NCBI RefSeq assembly: GCF_007859955.1
Contig: NZ_SJPR01000002.1
Span: forward strand, 831,396-895,395
Source of the DNA: Botrimarina colliarenosi
Lineage (GTDB): Bacteria > Planctomycetota > Planctomycetia > Pirellulales > Lacipirellulaceae
Reading direction: 5' to 3'
DNA: 64,000 bases
Part shown: in pieces, positions 33,796-42,875 of the stretch
How the letters are laid out: each line of letters opens with the position of its first letter
Numbering within the stretch: position 1 is the first letter of the stretch
Notes under the pieces: model-generated
What the model saw: the letters and a program-made list of their open reading frames with translations, nothing else
Told to the model about the DNA's origin: nothing
The model's database searches: none
Made by a program: the position numbers and the translations under genes

Positions 33796-36153
33796 TCACT
33801 GGGTCGCAGTCTGCTCGCTCGCTGCGCGTTCGGCGCGCCACGCGTTGGTCGCCTTTAAATCGCTAAGGAGCGCCTCGGCGATTTGCGCTTGCCGTTGGGC
33901 CGCCTGGAGTTGCTCTTGTTGGGCGTCGGCTTCCGCCTGCAACTCCGCGAGCACGGCGGCGGTTTGTGACTGCGTTTGTCGATGAGCCTTCAACTGGTCT
34001 CGCAGCCGCTCGAGTTGCTCTTTCAGGTCACTTGTCTTCTCGGCGGCTTGGCGGGCGGCTTCGTCCGCTTCTGACAACTTGGCGGCAAGCTCGTTGGCGC
34101 GCCCTTCGGTCTGCTTCGCCCCCGCGACCGTTGTCTCGGCATGCCTTGCCAATTCATCGACCGCGGCCGCGTAGCGATCCCGCTCGGCGGTCGCCGCTTT
34201 CAGCTCGAGGCCGATCTGCTCAAGGCGTCGATCGGCTTGCTTAACGGTCTTCGCGGCCGTTTTGCGGTTGGCTTCGAGCTCGGCCAGGTCCGGCAGGCCC
34301 GCCCGTTGCGACTCCACCTGGGCGACGACCTTTTCGGCTTCGGAAGTTCGCTGGCCGGCCTGCCCCGCGATGCCGTCCGCTTCGACCCGGAGTGTCTGCG
34401 TCTCGCCGAGCGCGGCGGCGGCGGCGTGCATCGCACTGTCGGCGTCGGCTTGCGCCGCGACCAGCGCGTCGATGTTGTCGGCTTTGGCCGCGCGGGCCGT
34501 GTTGAGCTCGGCCGTCAGTTTGGTGAGTTGCGCCTCGGCGCTGGCGAGCGACGCCTTCGCCTTCTGCTCGGCGTCGCTGCGTCCCCTGACCATAGCGGCG
34601 GCCTCGTCGGCGGCGTGCTGGGCGTTTGACTGGGCCCGCTGCGCATCGGCGAGCCGGCTCTCAAACGCCGCGTGCGCCGCTTGGCCCGCCTTGAGCGCCG
34701 CACGAGCCGCTTCTGCGAGCGGCGCGGCGGCGGCTTGCTTGCCACGCCATTCGTTGAGCCGGGACTCCGCGTCGGCGACGCGTTGGTCGAGCGTCGGCGG
34801 GTTGGGGGCGAGCGTCGTGAGCGACTTCTTGGCTTCGATGTCGAGGACCTCGACCTGCCCCGACCAATCGCTAGCGAGCACGCGCTTACCCCCGTGGAGG
34901 AACGCGGCGGCAAGAGCGATGTCATCGAGCGTGGCCAAGTCGGCCTCGTGGGCGCCGTCGGCCTTCCAGAGCTTGACGCGCCGATCACGGCCCGCCGTGA
35001 CGAGGCGTCCGTCCTGGGCAAAGGCGACCGACAAGGCCCCGCCGCCGTGGGCGTTCTGCGTTTTGACCTGCACCCCCTCGGGGTTCCAGAGCCGCAGCGT
35101 GCCGTCCTCGCTGGTTGAAGCGAGCAGCCCCGGCCGCCACGCCAGCGACGTCACCGCGCCGGAGTGGCCGCGTAGCTCGGCCCGTTCGTGACCGGCCGCC
35201 GCCTGCCAGAGCCGGAGGCCCGCCGACCGGTCGCCGGTCGCCAACAGCTCGCCGTCGGCGCTGAACGCCACCGCCGTGATCCAGTCGGTGTGTTTCTCGC
35301 AGGTGTAGGCAAGCGAGCCATCGCCGGTGCGGTAGACACGGACCTTCTTCTTCGGCCCGCCGATCGCCACGAGCTGGTTGTCGGGGCTGATGTCGGCCGC
35401 CAAAACGGCGTCGAGTTCGTCTCCAACCGTGGCGATCCGCGCGCCGCTGACGACGTCATAGATAGCGGCGGCGCCGAGCGCGCCTTCCTGGCCGCCGGCG
35501 ACGAGGAGCAGGCTACCGTCGCGGCTGAATCGGACAACGTGCGGCGCCCCGTCGAGATAGGGGACGATCCCCAGCAGTTGGTGCGACTCGGCGTGGTAAA
35601 GCGCGACCTGCCGCTGCCACGGCACGGCCGCCAGGGGCGCCCAGGGGCTCGTAGCGAGTGATTCAATCGGCCCGGTGGTGTCGGCGGTGACGACCGGCTC
35701 GAGGTACAAGCCGGCAGGCATCGCGGGCTCACCCGTCGGCTTGCCGAGCGAGCCGGGTTCAACGGCAGCGATGGCGGGCTTCTTCGACGTCATCGGCTTC
35801 GACGAAGCGTTCTTCAAGAGCCCCCCTTCGATCCACGCCTTGATCACCGCCAGTTGCTCGTCGGGCAGCTTGTCGCCACCGGGCGGCATCGCCGGCTCCT
35901 CGGCGTGCGTCACCAGCCGCCACAGCCGCGACCCGTCGGGGTCCCCCGCCGAGACGACCTCCCCCCCTGCCCCGCCGGCGACAACCGCGTCGAAACCATC
36001 CGCGGCAAAGTCGCTAGCGGCGTCGTCCTGGTTGTGGCAACCGGCGCAGTGCTCGCGAAAGATCGGCTTCACGTTCTCTTCGAACGTCACCTTCCCGTCG
36101 GCCACCGAGGCGGCGGACAGCATGCCGATCAAGATTGCTCGGAGTGGAGTCAT
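33796..36153 (-). CDS. Planctomycete cytochrome c / WD40 / coiled-coil protein
   Basis: The 785-residue exported protein has a short signal (MTPLRAILIGMLSAASVADG) and a PSCyt1-type domain with the heme motif CAGCHN and MPPGGDKLPDEQLAVIKAWIEGG. A WD40-like region of about seven blades follows (HVVRFSRDGSLLLVAGG..., ITAVAFSADGELLATGD, AVTSLAWRPGLLASTSEDGTLRLW, VAFAQDGRLVTAGRDRRVKLW). The last 330 residues are a long Ala/Glu/Gln-rich coiled coil. Its place as last gene of the four-gene minus-strand operon (42470 down to 33796) links it to the DUF1501/DUF1549 system. The start at 36153 is chosen for the signal; a start 9 codons upstream would mask it. The role is presumed to be a periplasmic scaffold; activity unknown. 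Confidence 0.83.
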   Translation of the reverse strand: MTPLRAILIGMLSAASVADGKVTFEENVKPIFREHCAGCHNQDDAASDFAADGFDAVVAGGAGGEVVSAGDPDGSRLWRLVTHAEEPAMPPGGDKLPDEQLAVIKAWIEGGLLKNASSKPMTSKKPAIAAVEPGSLGKPTGEPAMPAGLYLEPVVTADTTGPIESLATSPWAPLAAVPWQRQVALYHAESHQLLGIVPYLDGAPHVVRFSRDGSLLLVAGGQEGALGAAAIYDVVSGARIATVGDELDAVLAADISPDNQLVAIGGPKKKVRVYRTGDGSLAYTCEKHTDWITAVAFSADGELLATGDRSAGLRLWQAAAGHERAELRGHSGAVTSLAWRPGLLASTSEDGTLRLWNPEGVQVKTQNAHGGGALSVAFAQDGRLVTAGRDRRVKLWKADGAHEADLATLDDIALAAAFLHGGKRVLASDWSGQVEVLDIEAKKSLTTLAPNPPTLDQRVADAESRLNEWRGKQAAAAPLAEAARAALKAGQAAHAAFESRLADAQRAQSNAQHAADEAAAMVRGRSDAEQKAKASLASAEAQLTKLTAELNTARAAKADNIDALVAAQADADSAMHAAAAALGETQTLRVEADGIAGQAGQRTSEAEKVVAQVESQRAGLPDLAELEANRKTAAKTVKQADRRLEQIGLELKAATAERDRYAAAVDELARHAETTVAGAKQTEGRANELAAKLSEADEAARQAAEKTSDLKEQLERLRDQLKAHRQTQSQTAAVLAELQAEADAQQEQLQAAQRQAQIAEALLSDLKATNAWRAERAASEQTATQ

Positions 36154-36174
36154 GGCTTCTGAAAAACGGTTTTG

Positions 36175-36324
36175 AACCACGAAGGCACAAAGGACACGAA
36201 GGAACAGAAAAAGCTTGCCCGCGAATGACGCGAATAAGCGCGAATACTTTGATCTCCATATTCGCGCTTATTCGCGTCATTCGTGGGCAACTTTCTTTCC
36301 TAGTCTTCGTGTCCTTCGTGGTTC
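36175..36324. repeat. Nested inverted repeat, two families
   Basis: Inner arms 36215-36246 and 36259-36290 (GCCCGCGAATGACGCGAAT type) are flanked by outer arms of the CCACGAAGG family at about 36175-36203 and 36305-36324. It lies between the operon's last two genes. Confidence 0.88.
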
Positions 36325-36332
36325 CTATCTAA

Positions 36333-38789
36333 TCAGTGGTTGAAAGCAAACTCGCGCGAGTTGAGCACCGCCCAAAAGACGTCACGCAACTGCTCGACCG
36401 GCCGCTCGGCGTCGCCGATCATGGCGAGCAGGTCGGCCCGCTCTTGCTCGTTAGCGGGCCGGCTGAGCGCGGTCGAGTAGATGGCGTCGACGACCTCGGC
36501 CGGCGTCTTGCCGTCGTCGAGCCAGCGCTCGATCTGCTTGCCGCTGTCGATCTTGCCGGCCACGGTGGCGCCGTTGAGCAGGTGCAACGCTTGCGAGAGC
36601 GTCGGGTCGCTCTTCGCCTCGCAGGCGCAAACGGTCTCTCGTTTCGAGCGGCCGAAGGTCGTCAGGAAGTAATTGCCCGCGTTGCCATCGGCGATTTGGG
36701 TGGCCCGAGCGCCGAGCGGCAGGTTGGGCAGCTTCTCCGGGGCGCCGGTCACCTGGCTGAGGCAGTCGAGCAGCGTCTCGGCCGGCAAACGGCGGGCGTG
36801 GGCACGGGCAAAATTGTGAAGGTCCCCTTGGTTCGATGTGTTCGGTTCGCAAGACCGCTGGTAGGCGTTCGACAGCGTCACGTCACGCACCAAACGGCGC
36901 AGGTCGTAGTCGTATTCGACAAGCCGTTCACCAAGCGCCTTGAACAACGCGGGGTTGCTTGGCGGGTTGCTGACGCGGAGGTCATCGACCGGCTCCACGA
37001 CGCCGACGCCGAAGAAGTGCGCCCAAACACGGTTGGCGACGCTCGGCGCGAAGTAAGGGTTCTCCGGCGCGGTGACCCACTCGGCGAGCGCCTCGCGGCG
37101 GTCACGGCCTTTGACGTCCGCCTCGGCGCCGCCGAGGTACTTGGGCTTCATATTGCGGTTGTCGACCGGGTGCTTCGCCTCGCCCGAGCCGCGGTTGAAG
37201 AGGAACACCTCGCGGTAATCCTCGCCGGCCTTCCGCTGGATCTGGGCGAAGAACGCGGTGAACGCGTAGTAATCGTCCATCGTCCAGCGGTCGAACGGAT
37301 GGTTGTGGCACTGTGCGCACTGCAGCCGGATGCCGCAGAACGTCTGGGCGACGTTCTCGGCGATCTTCTTCGGGTCAGGCTCGATCTGGTAGAAGTTCAC
37401 CTGCGGCGTGTCGAACGAGCTGCCGCTGGCGGCCAACAAGTCGCGGACCATCTCGTCGAGCGGCCGGCCCGAGTCGATCTGCTCCGTCAGCCAGCGTGAG
37501 TACAAAAACATCGGCTTGTACTCGACCCGGTTCGGGAGCGTCCGCACGAGCAGCAACTCGGCCCACTTCAGCCCCCAGACCTGGGCGAACCCGGGGTCTT
37601 TTAGCAACGCGTCGATCCTGGTCTCGCGCTTCGCGGCGCTGTCGTCTGCGGCGAAGGCGGCGGCCTCTTCGGGGGTCGGCAACCGACCGGCGATGTCGAT
37701 CGTCGCCCGACGGAGAAACTCGTTGTCTGCGCAGAGCTCGCTGGGATGGATACGCAGCGTCCTCAGCTTGGCGTTCACGAACTCATCGACGTAGTTGACG
37801 GGCGCCTCGGGCCGCGGCTCGAACGGCTCGTCGGTCGGTAGCACCAGCACCTGGCTGCCAACGGTGTGGGTGTCGAACCGCGCGGTGACGAAGGTCTCGC
37901 CGCGGCGGTCGGAAGTCACCTTGCCGGTCTGATCAATCGCGGCGGACGACTCGTTGCTCGACTGGAAGATCGCGAGGCTCGTCACGTCGCGCGACGTGCC
38001 ATCGGAGTAGTCCGCCACCGCAATGAAGCGCTGCGACTGGCCTCCGGCGCCGATCGCCGCGCGGGGCGGGTAGAGGGCGACCGCGGTGACGGTCGGCGCC
38101 CCGTCGAGATCGTTCGGCGCGCCGGCGGCGATCCAGTCGGCGAGCTTCGCGTAGTACTCGCTCTGGTCGTCGAACCGCTTGCCGCCGGTGTGCGTGACGC
38201 TCGCAACCGCCTTGGTCAGCAGCAGGCTCTCTTCGGGAAGGGCCAGGTTCAGGCGGCGGTTCACCTGTTCGCGCGTCAGCCGGTGGTGGTCGCCGGCCGG
38301 GTCGAAGCCGAACAGCGACAGCCGAAAACCGTCCTTGCCACGCGACGAGCCGTGGCAGCCGCCCGAATTGCAGCCCGCCCGCGTCAGCACGGGGATCACG
38401 TCGTGGCGGAAGCTGATCGGCCGCTCCTTGGCGATCCCCTCGGCGTGGACATCGGCCTCGGCGTGGAGGCCGGCAAACTCGACGGCGACGCGGGCGACGC
38501 CGTCGCTTTCGGCGCTGAGTAACCCGTCCTCGAGTCGGACCGCTTCGGCGTCGCCGTGTTCGACGCCGACACGCCAGCTCGCTAAGTCGGTGACGTCGAT
38601 CGTCACACCGTCGGCCTGGGTCGCCACCGCGACGACTCTTTGGAAATCATCGGCGTGGTTGAGCGTCACCTGCGGCGGGTAGACGGTCAAGTCGACGAAC
38701 TCGGTCGGCGACGCCTCGTCAGCGCTGCCAACCGCAGAGCAGAGCGAAAGCGAGAGGGCAAGCAGGCATGGGTAGGCCAGAGGCTTCAC
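36333..38789 (-). CDS. DUF1549/DUF1553 planctomycete cytochrome protein with Ig-like (BIG2) domains
   Basis: The 818-residue exported protein starts with a signal (ALSLSLCSAVGSADE) and a first Ig-like BIG2 segment (TVYPPQVTLNHADDFQRVVAVATQADG). A cysteine motif CNSGGCHGSSRGKDGFRLSLFG, with C-x4-CH spacing, comes next. A second BIG2-like segment (VALYPPRAAIGAGGQSQRFIAVADYSDGTSRDV) leads into DUF1549, with a CAQCHNHPFDRW heme motif, and DUF1553 (REALAEWVTAPENPYFAPSVANRVWAHFFGVGVV). BIG2 insertions are typical of this second subgroup of planctomycete cytochromes. Its start overlaps the stop of the preceding gene by 4 bases, showing operon coupling. Function unknown; probably periplasmic redox or binding. 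Confidence 0.87.
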   Translation of the reverse strand: MKPLAYPCLLALSLSLCSAVGSADEASPTEFVDLTVYPPQVTLNHADDFQRVVAVATQADGVTIDVTDLASWRVGVEHGDAEAVRLEDGLLSAESDGVARVAVEFAGLHAEADVHAEGIAKERPISFRHDVIPVLTRAGCNSGGCHGSSRGKDGFRLSLFGFDPAGDHHRLTREQVNRRLNLALPEESLLLTKAVASVTHTGGKRFDDQSEYYAKLADWIAAGAPNDLDGAPTVTAVALYPPRAAIGAGGQSQRFIAVADYSDGTSRDVTSLAIFQSSNESSAAIDQTGKVTSDRRGETFVTARFDTHTVGSQVLVLPTDEPFEPRPEAPVNYVDEFVNAKLRTLRIHPSELCADNEFLRRATIDIAGRLPTPEEAAAFAADDSAAKRETRIDALLKDPGFAQVWGLKWAELLLVRTLPNRVEYKPMFLYSRWLTEQIDSGRPLDEMVRDLLAASGSSFDTPQVNFYQIEPDPKKIAENVAQTFCGIRLQCAQCHNHPFDRWTMDDYYAFTAFFAQIQRKAGEDYREVFLFNRGSGEAKHPVDNRNMKPKYLGGAEADVKGRDRREALAEWVTAPENPYFAPSVANRVWAHFFGVGVVEPVDDLRVSNPPSNPALFKALGERLVEYDYDLRRLVRDVTLSNAYQRSCEPNTSNQGDLHNFARAHARRLPAETLLDCLSQVTGAPEKLPNLPLGARATQIADGNAGNYFLTTFGRSKRETVCACEAKSDPTLSQALHLLNGATVAGKIDSGKQIERWLDDGKTPAEVVDAIYSTALSRPANEQERADLLAMIGDAERPVEQLRDVFWAVLNSREFAFNH

Positions 38790-41116
38790 GACGGGCGCCC
38801 TCCTTCGGCCGCGGGTCGCGCGGCGGTTTTGGTTTCGGCGGGATCGATCCGCAGCTCGGAGTAGCCCTGGCGGTACTCGACCCGCTCGCCCTCGACGGGG
38901 AGCCGGACCCGGACGCCGACGCCGTGGTGGCGGCCCGGTTTGGCGTCGGCGGGGACGGCGATGCGGAAGGTCGCCGACTCGGCGCCGGCCAGCGCTTCGA
39001 CCGGTTCGGCCGTTACACCGGGCGGCAAGCCGACGAGCTCCAAGGTTGCGGGTCCTTCAAACGGGGTGCTGTGCGACAAAGGCACGACCATCTCGACGCC
39101 CTCGCCTTGCCGCGTCGTGAGCGTTGGCACAGCGAGGTCGAAGTAAGGCTCGGCGACCGTGAGCGTGATGAAGGGCGACGACGCATAGACGCGGCCCGCA
39201 AGGTTCGCTTCGGCGACAACGACCATCGGCCAACTGCCGGTCTTGGCGTTGCCGTTGGCGGTGACGGGGATCGCGGCCTCGGCTTCGCCCTTGGGGATCG
39301 AGAGCGACCGGTTCGACGACACGCCCGGTGTGTGGTGCAGCGTGTAGACGCGGATCGGTTGGTCGAACCCTTCGTCGCGCTCGGCGCGGACCTTGAAGTT
39401 GGTCGAGCCGTTGCGGCAGAGGGGCGCCTTGGGTTGATCGACGGTGATCGAAAAAGGCAAACGCTGCGTCACCGCGACCGGCGCCCGATCGGTGTAATGG
39501 CTCCAGACCGAAACGTTGTTGCGACCACGGACGAGCCAGTTCTGCTGCTGGAACTTGGTCTCAATCGTTTGTGGCGACTCGGTCGCCGTCCGTCGTACCG
39601 TGATTGGCGAAAGCGATGCGGCGAGGGGCGCCTCGGCTTCGGCCGTGAGGACAACCGGGACGAGGTTGTAGTCACCCGCCAGCGGCGTGCATTCGGCCTG
39701 AACCCCCGGCGGCAGTCTGTTCATCAAGAGTTCAACCTCGCCTCCAAAATCCCGGCGGGTGACCGTCATGAGCACCGCGGAGCGTCCCCCCTGGGGGACT
39801 TCGATAGTGGTGGCCTCGTAGCGGCGGCGTTCCTCGAGCTTGACCTCGGCCGCCGCCGCGGGGGCCTTCGCTTCCACAACGTAGGTGTACGAGGGGTCGC
39901 CCCGACCGAGGCGGTCCTCAACCTGCAACCGGTACTCGCCGTCGGCGTGTGGCTTGAAACGGATGTAGCTGTCGGGCCAGCGGCCGTCGTCGTCGTTCCC
40001 TTCGATCCGTTTGCCCGACGCGTCGAAAACACGCAGCACCGGATCGAGTCCCGAGCGGAGCGTGCGGGCGTGGACCCGCAGGTCGAGCGTTTGGTCTTTC
40101 TTCGCCGTGATTAGGAAGTGGTCGCGGTCGTCTGCCGTCTGAATCACGCCGGCGGCGGCGCCCGGCGCGAGCATCGGCGTCGGCTCTTTCAGGCTGTCGT
40201 TGGGCTCGACTTCCAAGGCCGGCGGCGTCGCTAACACCTGGAGCGGCAGGGACGATGGGGCGATGCCCGCCGCGTCGGTCGCAAACAACTCATACGGCGA
40301 GGCCCCATCGGCCGCGACCGTCAAAGACTGCTTGGCGCCGTCCGTCGGGCCGCCCACCAGCGTGACCTCGGACGCTTCGCCCGCGACAGCGGCGGGCGGG
40401 TAGACGGCCGTCGGTCGCGGGAAACGGCCGACGTGCAGCAGGTAGGTCGATTGATTGTTCCCTTGAAACGCCGCGTCGCGGAGTCGGACGACGTACTTGC
40501 CGGCCGACTTGGCGACGAGCGACACGAAGGCGTCTTGGTAGGCGGCGGGCTGATCGTCGTTGGCGACGATCAATTGGCCCGAGGCGTCGAGCACCTCGAC
40601 GCGCGGGTCGAAGAACGTCCGGCCGAGCCGGATCGCCTCGACCTCGACCGACAGGCGTTCGCCTTCCGCCAGCTCGACAGCGAAAAGGTCCTCGTCCTCG
40701 GCCTGGATGACGCCGTGGACGGTCCGGTCGGTCGGAATCGCCTGCGCTTGGTCCAGCGTGTTGTTCGGCTCGGCTTCGTCCACGCTCTCGAGCGCGCCGA
40801 CATGGAGCGTCACGAGGTTGCTCAGCCCGGTTGCGGTGCGGAGTCGCACCGCGTGGCGCCCGAGCGGGCAGTCGTCGGCGACGCCGAGCGTCGCCGCGAC
40901 GGTGTTGGCGTCGATCGCTTCGAGCTTCGTGACCGAAACGCCCGGCTCGTGGAAGACGATCGCTTGCGGGTCGGCGCCCAGGCGCGGACCAACGAGCTTG
41001 ATCGCGGTTTCCGCCCCACGGCGGACGCCCTGGGGGACGAGCTGATCAAGCCGCGGCTCGGCAGCCGGCGCTGCGATCCCGGCAAGCACGAAGGAGAAAC
41101 AGACAATCAGCCGCAC
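38786..41116 (-). CDS. Exported PPC-domain (pre-peptidase C-terminal) protein
   Basis: The 776-residue protein has a signal peptide (RLIVCFSFVLAGIAAPAAEP) and then alternating beta domains. Two bacterial pre-peptidase C-terminal (PPC) domains are recognised by EPNNTLDQAQAIP (about residue 120) followed by DEDLFAVELAEGERLSVEVEA, and by EPNDSLKEPTPML (about residue 310) followed by DRDHFLITAKKDQTLDLRVHA. The rest is Ig-like repeats without catalytic motifs. PPC domains help secretion and substrate binding. The GTG start at 41116 has AAGGAAGG directly upstream and gives a clean signal; a TTG nine codons earlier is the alternative. It is the second gene of the operon with DUF1501 (22-50 bases upstream) and the cytochrome gene (4-base overlap). 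Confidence 0.83.
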   Translation of the reverse strand: MRLIVCFSFVLAGIAAPAAEPRLDQLVPQGVRRGAETAIKLVGPRLGADPQAIVFHEPGVSVTKLEAIDANTVAATLGVADDCPLGRHAVRLRTATGLSNLVTLHVGALESVDEAEPNNTLDQAQAIPTDRTVHGVIQAEDEDLFAVELAEGERLSVEVEAIRLGRTFFDPRVEVLDASGQLIVANDDQPAAYQDAFVSLVAKSAGKYVVRLRDAAFQGNNQSTYLLHVGRFPRPTAVYPPAAVAGEASEVTLVGGPTDGAKQSLTVAADGASPYELFATDAAGIAPSSLPLQVLATPPALEVEPNDSLKEPTPMLAPGAAAGVIQTADDRDHFLITAKKDQTLDLRVHARTLRSGLDPVLRVFDASGKRIEGNDDDGRWPDSYIRFKPHADGEYRLQVEDRLGRGDPSYTYVVEAKAPAAAAEVKLEERRRYEATTIEVPQGGRSAVLMTVTRRDFGGEVELLMNRLPPGVQAECTPLAGDYNLVPVVLTAEAEAPLAASLSPITVRRTATESPQTIETKFQQQNWLVRGRNNVSVWSHYTDRAPVAVTQRLPFSITVDQPKAPLCRNGSTNFKVRAERDEGFDQPIRVYTLHHTPGVSSNRSLSIPKGEAEAAIPVTANGNAKTGSWPMVVVAEANLAGRVYASSPFITLTVAEPYFDLAVPTLTTRQGEGVEMVVPLSHSTPFEGPATLELVGLPPGVTAEPVEALAGAESATFRIAVPADAKPGRHHGVGVRVRLPVEGERVEYRQGYSELRIDPAETKTAARPAAEGGRPS

Positions 41117-41165
41117 GGGGCCCTTCCTTTCGGCGCAAGGCAATCGGTGAGGATGGGGGCGGCCG

Positions 41166-42470
41166 TTAGGCCAAGAGTTCGGGGCGGACGCGGCCCCCCT
41201 TAACGATCTCGATCGGGCGGTCGCCCGGGGCGATCAGCTCTTTCTCGGCGGCGATGCCGAGTTGGTGGAACACCGTCGTCGCGAGGTCTTCCGGCGTGAC
41301 GGGGGTCTCTTCGGGCTCGGTGGCGGTCGCCCCCGACGAGCCGATCACGGCGCCGCGTTTCATCCCTCCACCGGCGACCACGACGCTAAAGACCTTCGAC
41401 CAGTGGTCGCGGCCCGCTTCCGCGTTGATCTTCGGCGTGCGACCGAACTCGCTCGAGACCATCACCAGGGTGTCGTCGAGCAAGCCACGCTCGTCGAGGT
41501 CGGCGATCAACGTGGCAAACCCCTGGTCGAACGCCGGCAGCAGACGTCGCACGCTGCCGGTGATGTTCTGGTGGTGGTCCCACCCGCCGTACGAGAGGGT
41601 CACGAACCGGGCCCCCGCCTCGACCAGCCGCCGCGCCAGCAGCATCCGCTGCCCCGCTTGGTTGCGGCCATAACGGTCGCGCGTCTTGTCGTCTTCCTTC
41701 TTGAGGTTGAACGCCTCACGGGCGTCGACCGAGCCAATCAACTCGAAGGCGCGCTGGTAGAACTCGTCCATCGCCGACACCGCGTCCGACGCCGCGCGCT
41801 CGGAGAACTCGCGGTTGACGGTCTCCAGCGCCGCGAGCCGGCGGTGGTAGCGCTCGTCACTGACCCCCTTGGGGAGGCTCAGGTCGCGGACCGAGAAGTT
41901 CGGATTGGCCGGGTCATCGCCGACGCTGAACGGCGCGTAAGCGGTGCTGAGATAGCCCGATCCGCCGTAGTCAGTCACCTGGCCGGGGATGCTGATGTAG
42001 GCCGGCAGGTCGCGGCGTGGGCCATACTCGTGGCTCACCACGCTGCCGTAACTGGGGTACTGCAGCGCGGGGCTCGGGCGGTAGCCCGTCATCATGTTGT
42101 GTTGGCCGCGCTCGTGGGCCGCCTCGCCGTGCGTCATCGAACGGATGACCGTCAGCTTGTCGGCGACATTGGCCGTGCGGCCGAGTAGCTCGCTGAACCG
42201 GACGCCGGGGAGTTTGGTCGCGATTGAGCCGAGCTCGCCGCGGTACTCGATCGGGGCTTCGGGCTTGGGGTCCCAGGTCTCTTGGGCGGCGACGCCCCCC
42301 TCGAGATAGATGTGGATGACGCTCTTGGCCCGGACCGTCGGCGCCGCAAAGGTGTTCGATGCCGCCTGAGCCGACTGCAAGGCGAAGAAGTCACCGAGGC
42401 TCAAACCAAGGCCGGTCACAGCGCCGGCGGCGAGAAAACCGCGGCGGGTGGTCATCGACTTGTAGGCCAT
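41166..42470 (-). CDS. DUF1501 (sulfatase-like) protein with Tat signal
   Basis: The 434-residue protein starts with a twin-arginine signal (TTRRGFLAAGAVTGLGLSLGDF). The DUF1501 body has VIHIYLEGGVAAQETWDPKPEAP, TVIRSMTHGEAAHERGQHNMMTGYRPSP, LSYGGWDHHQNI and MVSSEFGRTPKINAEAGRDHW. The HxxR/GRDHW cluster lies where metal ligands sit in alkaline-phosphatase relatives, but activity is unproven. It is the first gene of a four-gene operon with the PPC protein, the BIG2 cytochrome and the WD40 cytochrome. It is related to, but clearly different from, the DUF1501 gene at 27163. Confidence 0.87.
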   Translation of the reverse strand: MAYKSMTTRRGFLAAGAVTGLGLSLGDFFALQSAQAASNTFAAPTVRAKSVIHIYLEGGVAAQETWDPKPEAPIEYRGELGSIATKLPGVRFSELLGRTANVADKLTVIRSMTHGEAAHERGQHNMMTGYRPSPALQYPSYGSVVSHEYGPRRDLPAYISIPGQVTDYGGSGYLSTAYAPFSVGDDPANPNFSVRDLSLPKGVSDERYHRRLAALETVNREFSERAASDAVSAMDEFYQRAFELIGSVDAREAFNLKKEDDKTRDRYGRNQAGQRMLLARRLVEAGARFVTLSYGGWDHHQNITGSVRRLLPAFDQGFATLIADLDERGLLDDTLVMVSSEFGRTPKINAEAGRDHWSKVFSVVVAGGGMKRGAVIGSSGATATEPEETPVTPEDLATTVFHQLGIAAEKELIAPGDRPIEIVKGGRVRPELLA

Positions 42471-42875
42471 GGGGGAAGGCCTCCGGGGTCACGGGGCCCG
42501 ATCGGTAGGGCGGTCCTGCGGAGGACCGCTTGCCCGGGCTTGCCATTCATGGATACCCCAGTCGCGCGGTGAATAACAGGAACAATCCCGCGGCGTCGCC
42601 GTTTTCGCGCTAAGGAGACAAGCCCCCTGCGCAAGTGGCACATTCCTTGCTCCCTATTTTGTCTAGCTGCCGCACTATCCGGCGATCCTCTCGTGACCTT
42701 CATTGCCCCGCCTCTTGATGAGGGGGAGGTCTCTGATAGGTGCGCTGGCGCCTGCCGGCCCAACGAGCGACGGGCGCCCAGTGTCTAGGCGCCGTACCAC
42801 GGTGCGTTGGACCGACGGGGGCGGCATACGCTACGCTGTCCTCCGGCCTTAACAACCCTGGAGCCCGATCGGGCT
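42471..42875. other. Divergent intergenic region
   Basis: This 405-base gap separates the DUF1501 operon (minus) from the ATP-grasp operon (plus), so it should hold both promoters. A perfect hairpin GCGGTCCT-GCGG-AGGACCGC lies near 42510-42530, close to the DUF1501 start. No gene, no dispersed long palindrome and no GTAACA-N13-GCCGCT motif was seen. Confidence 0.55.
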
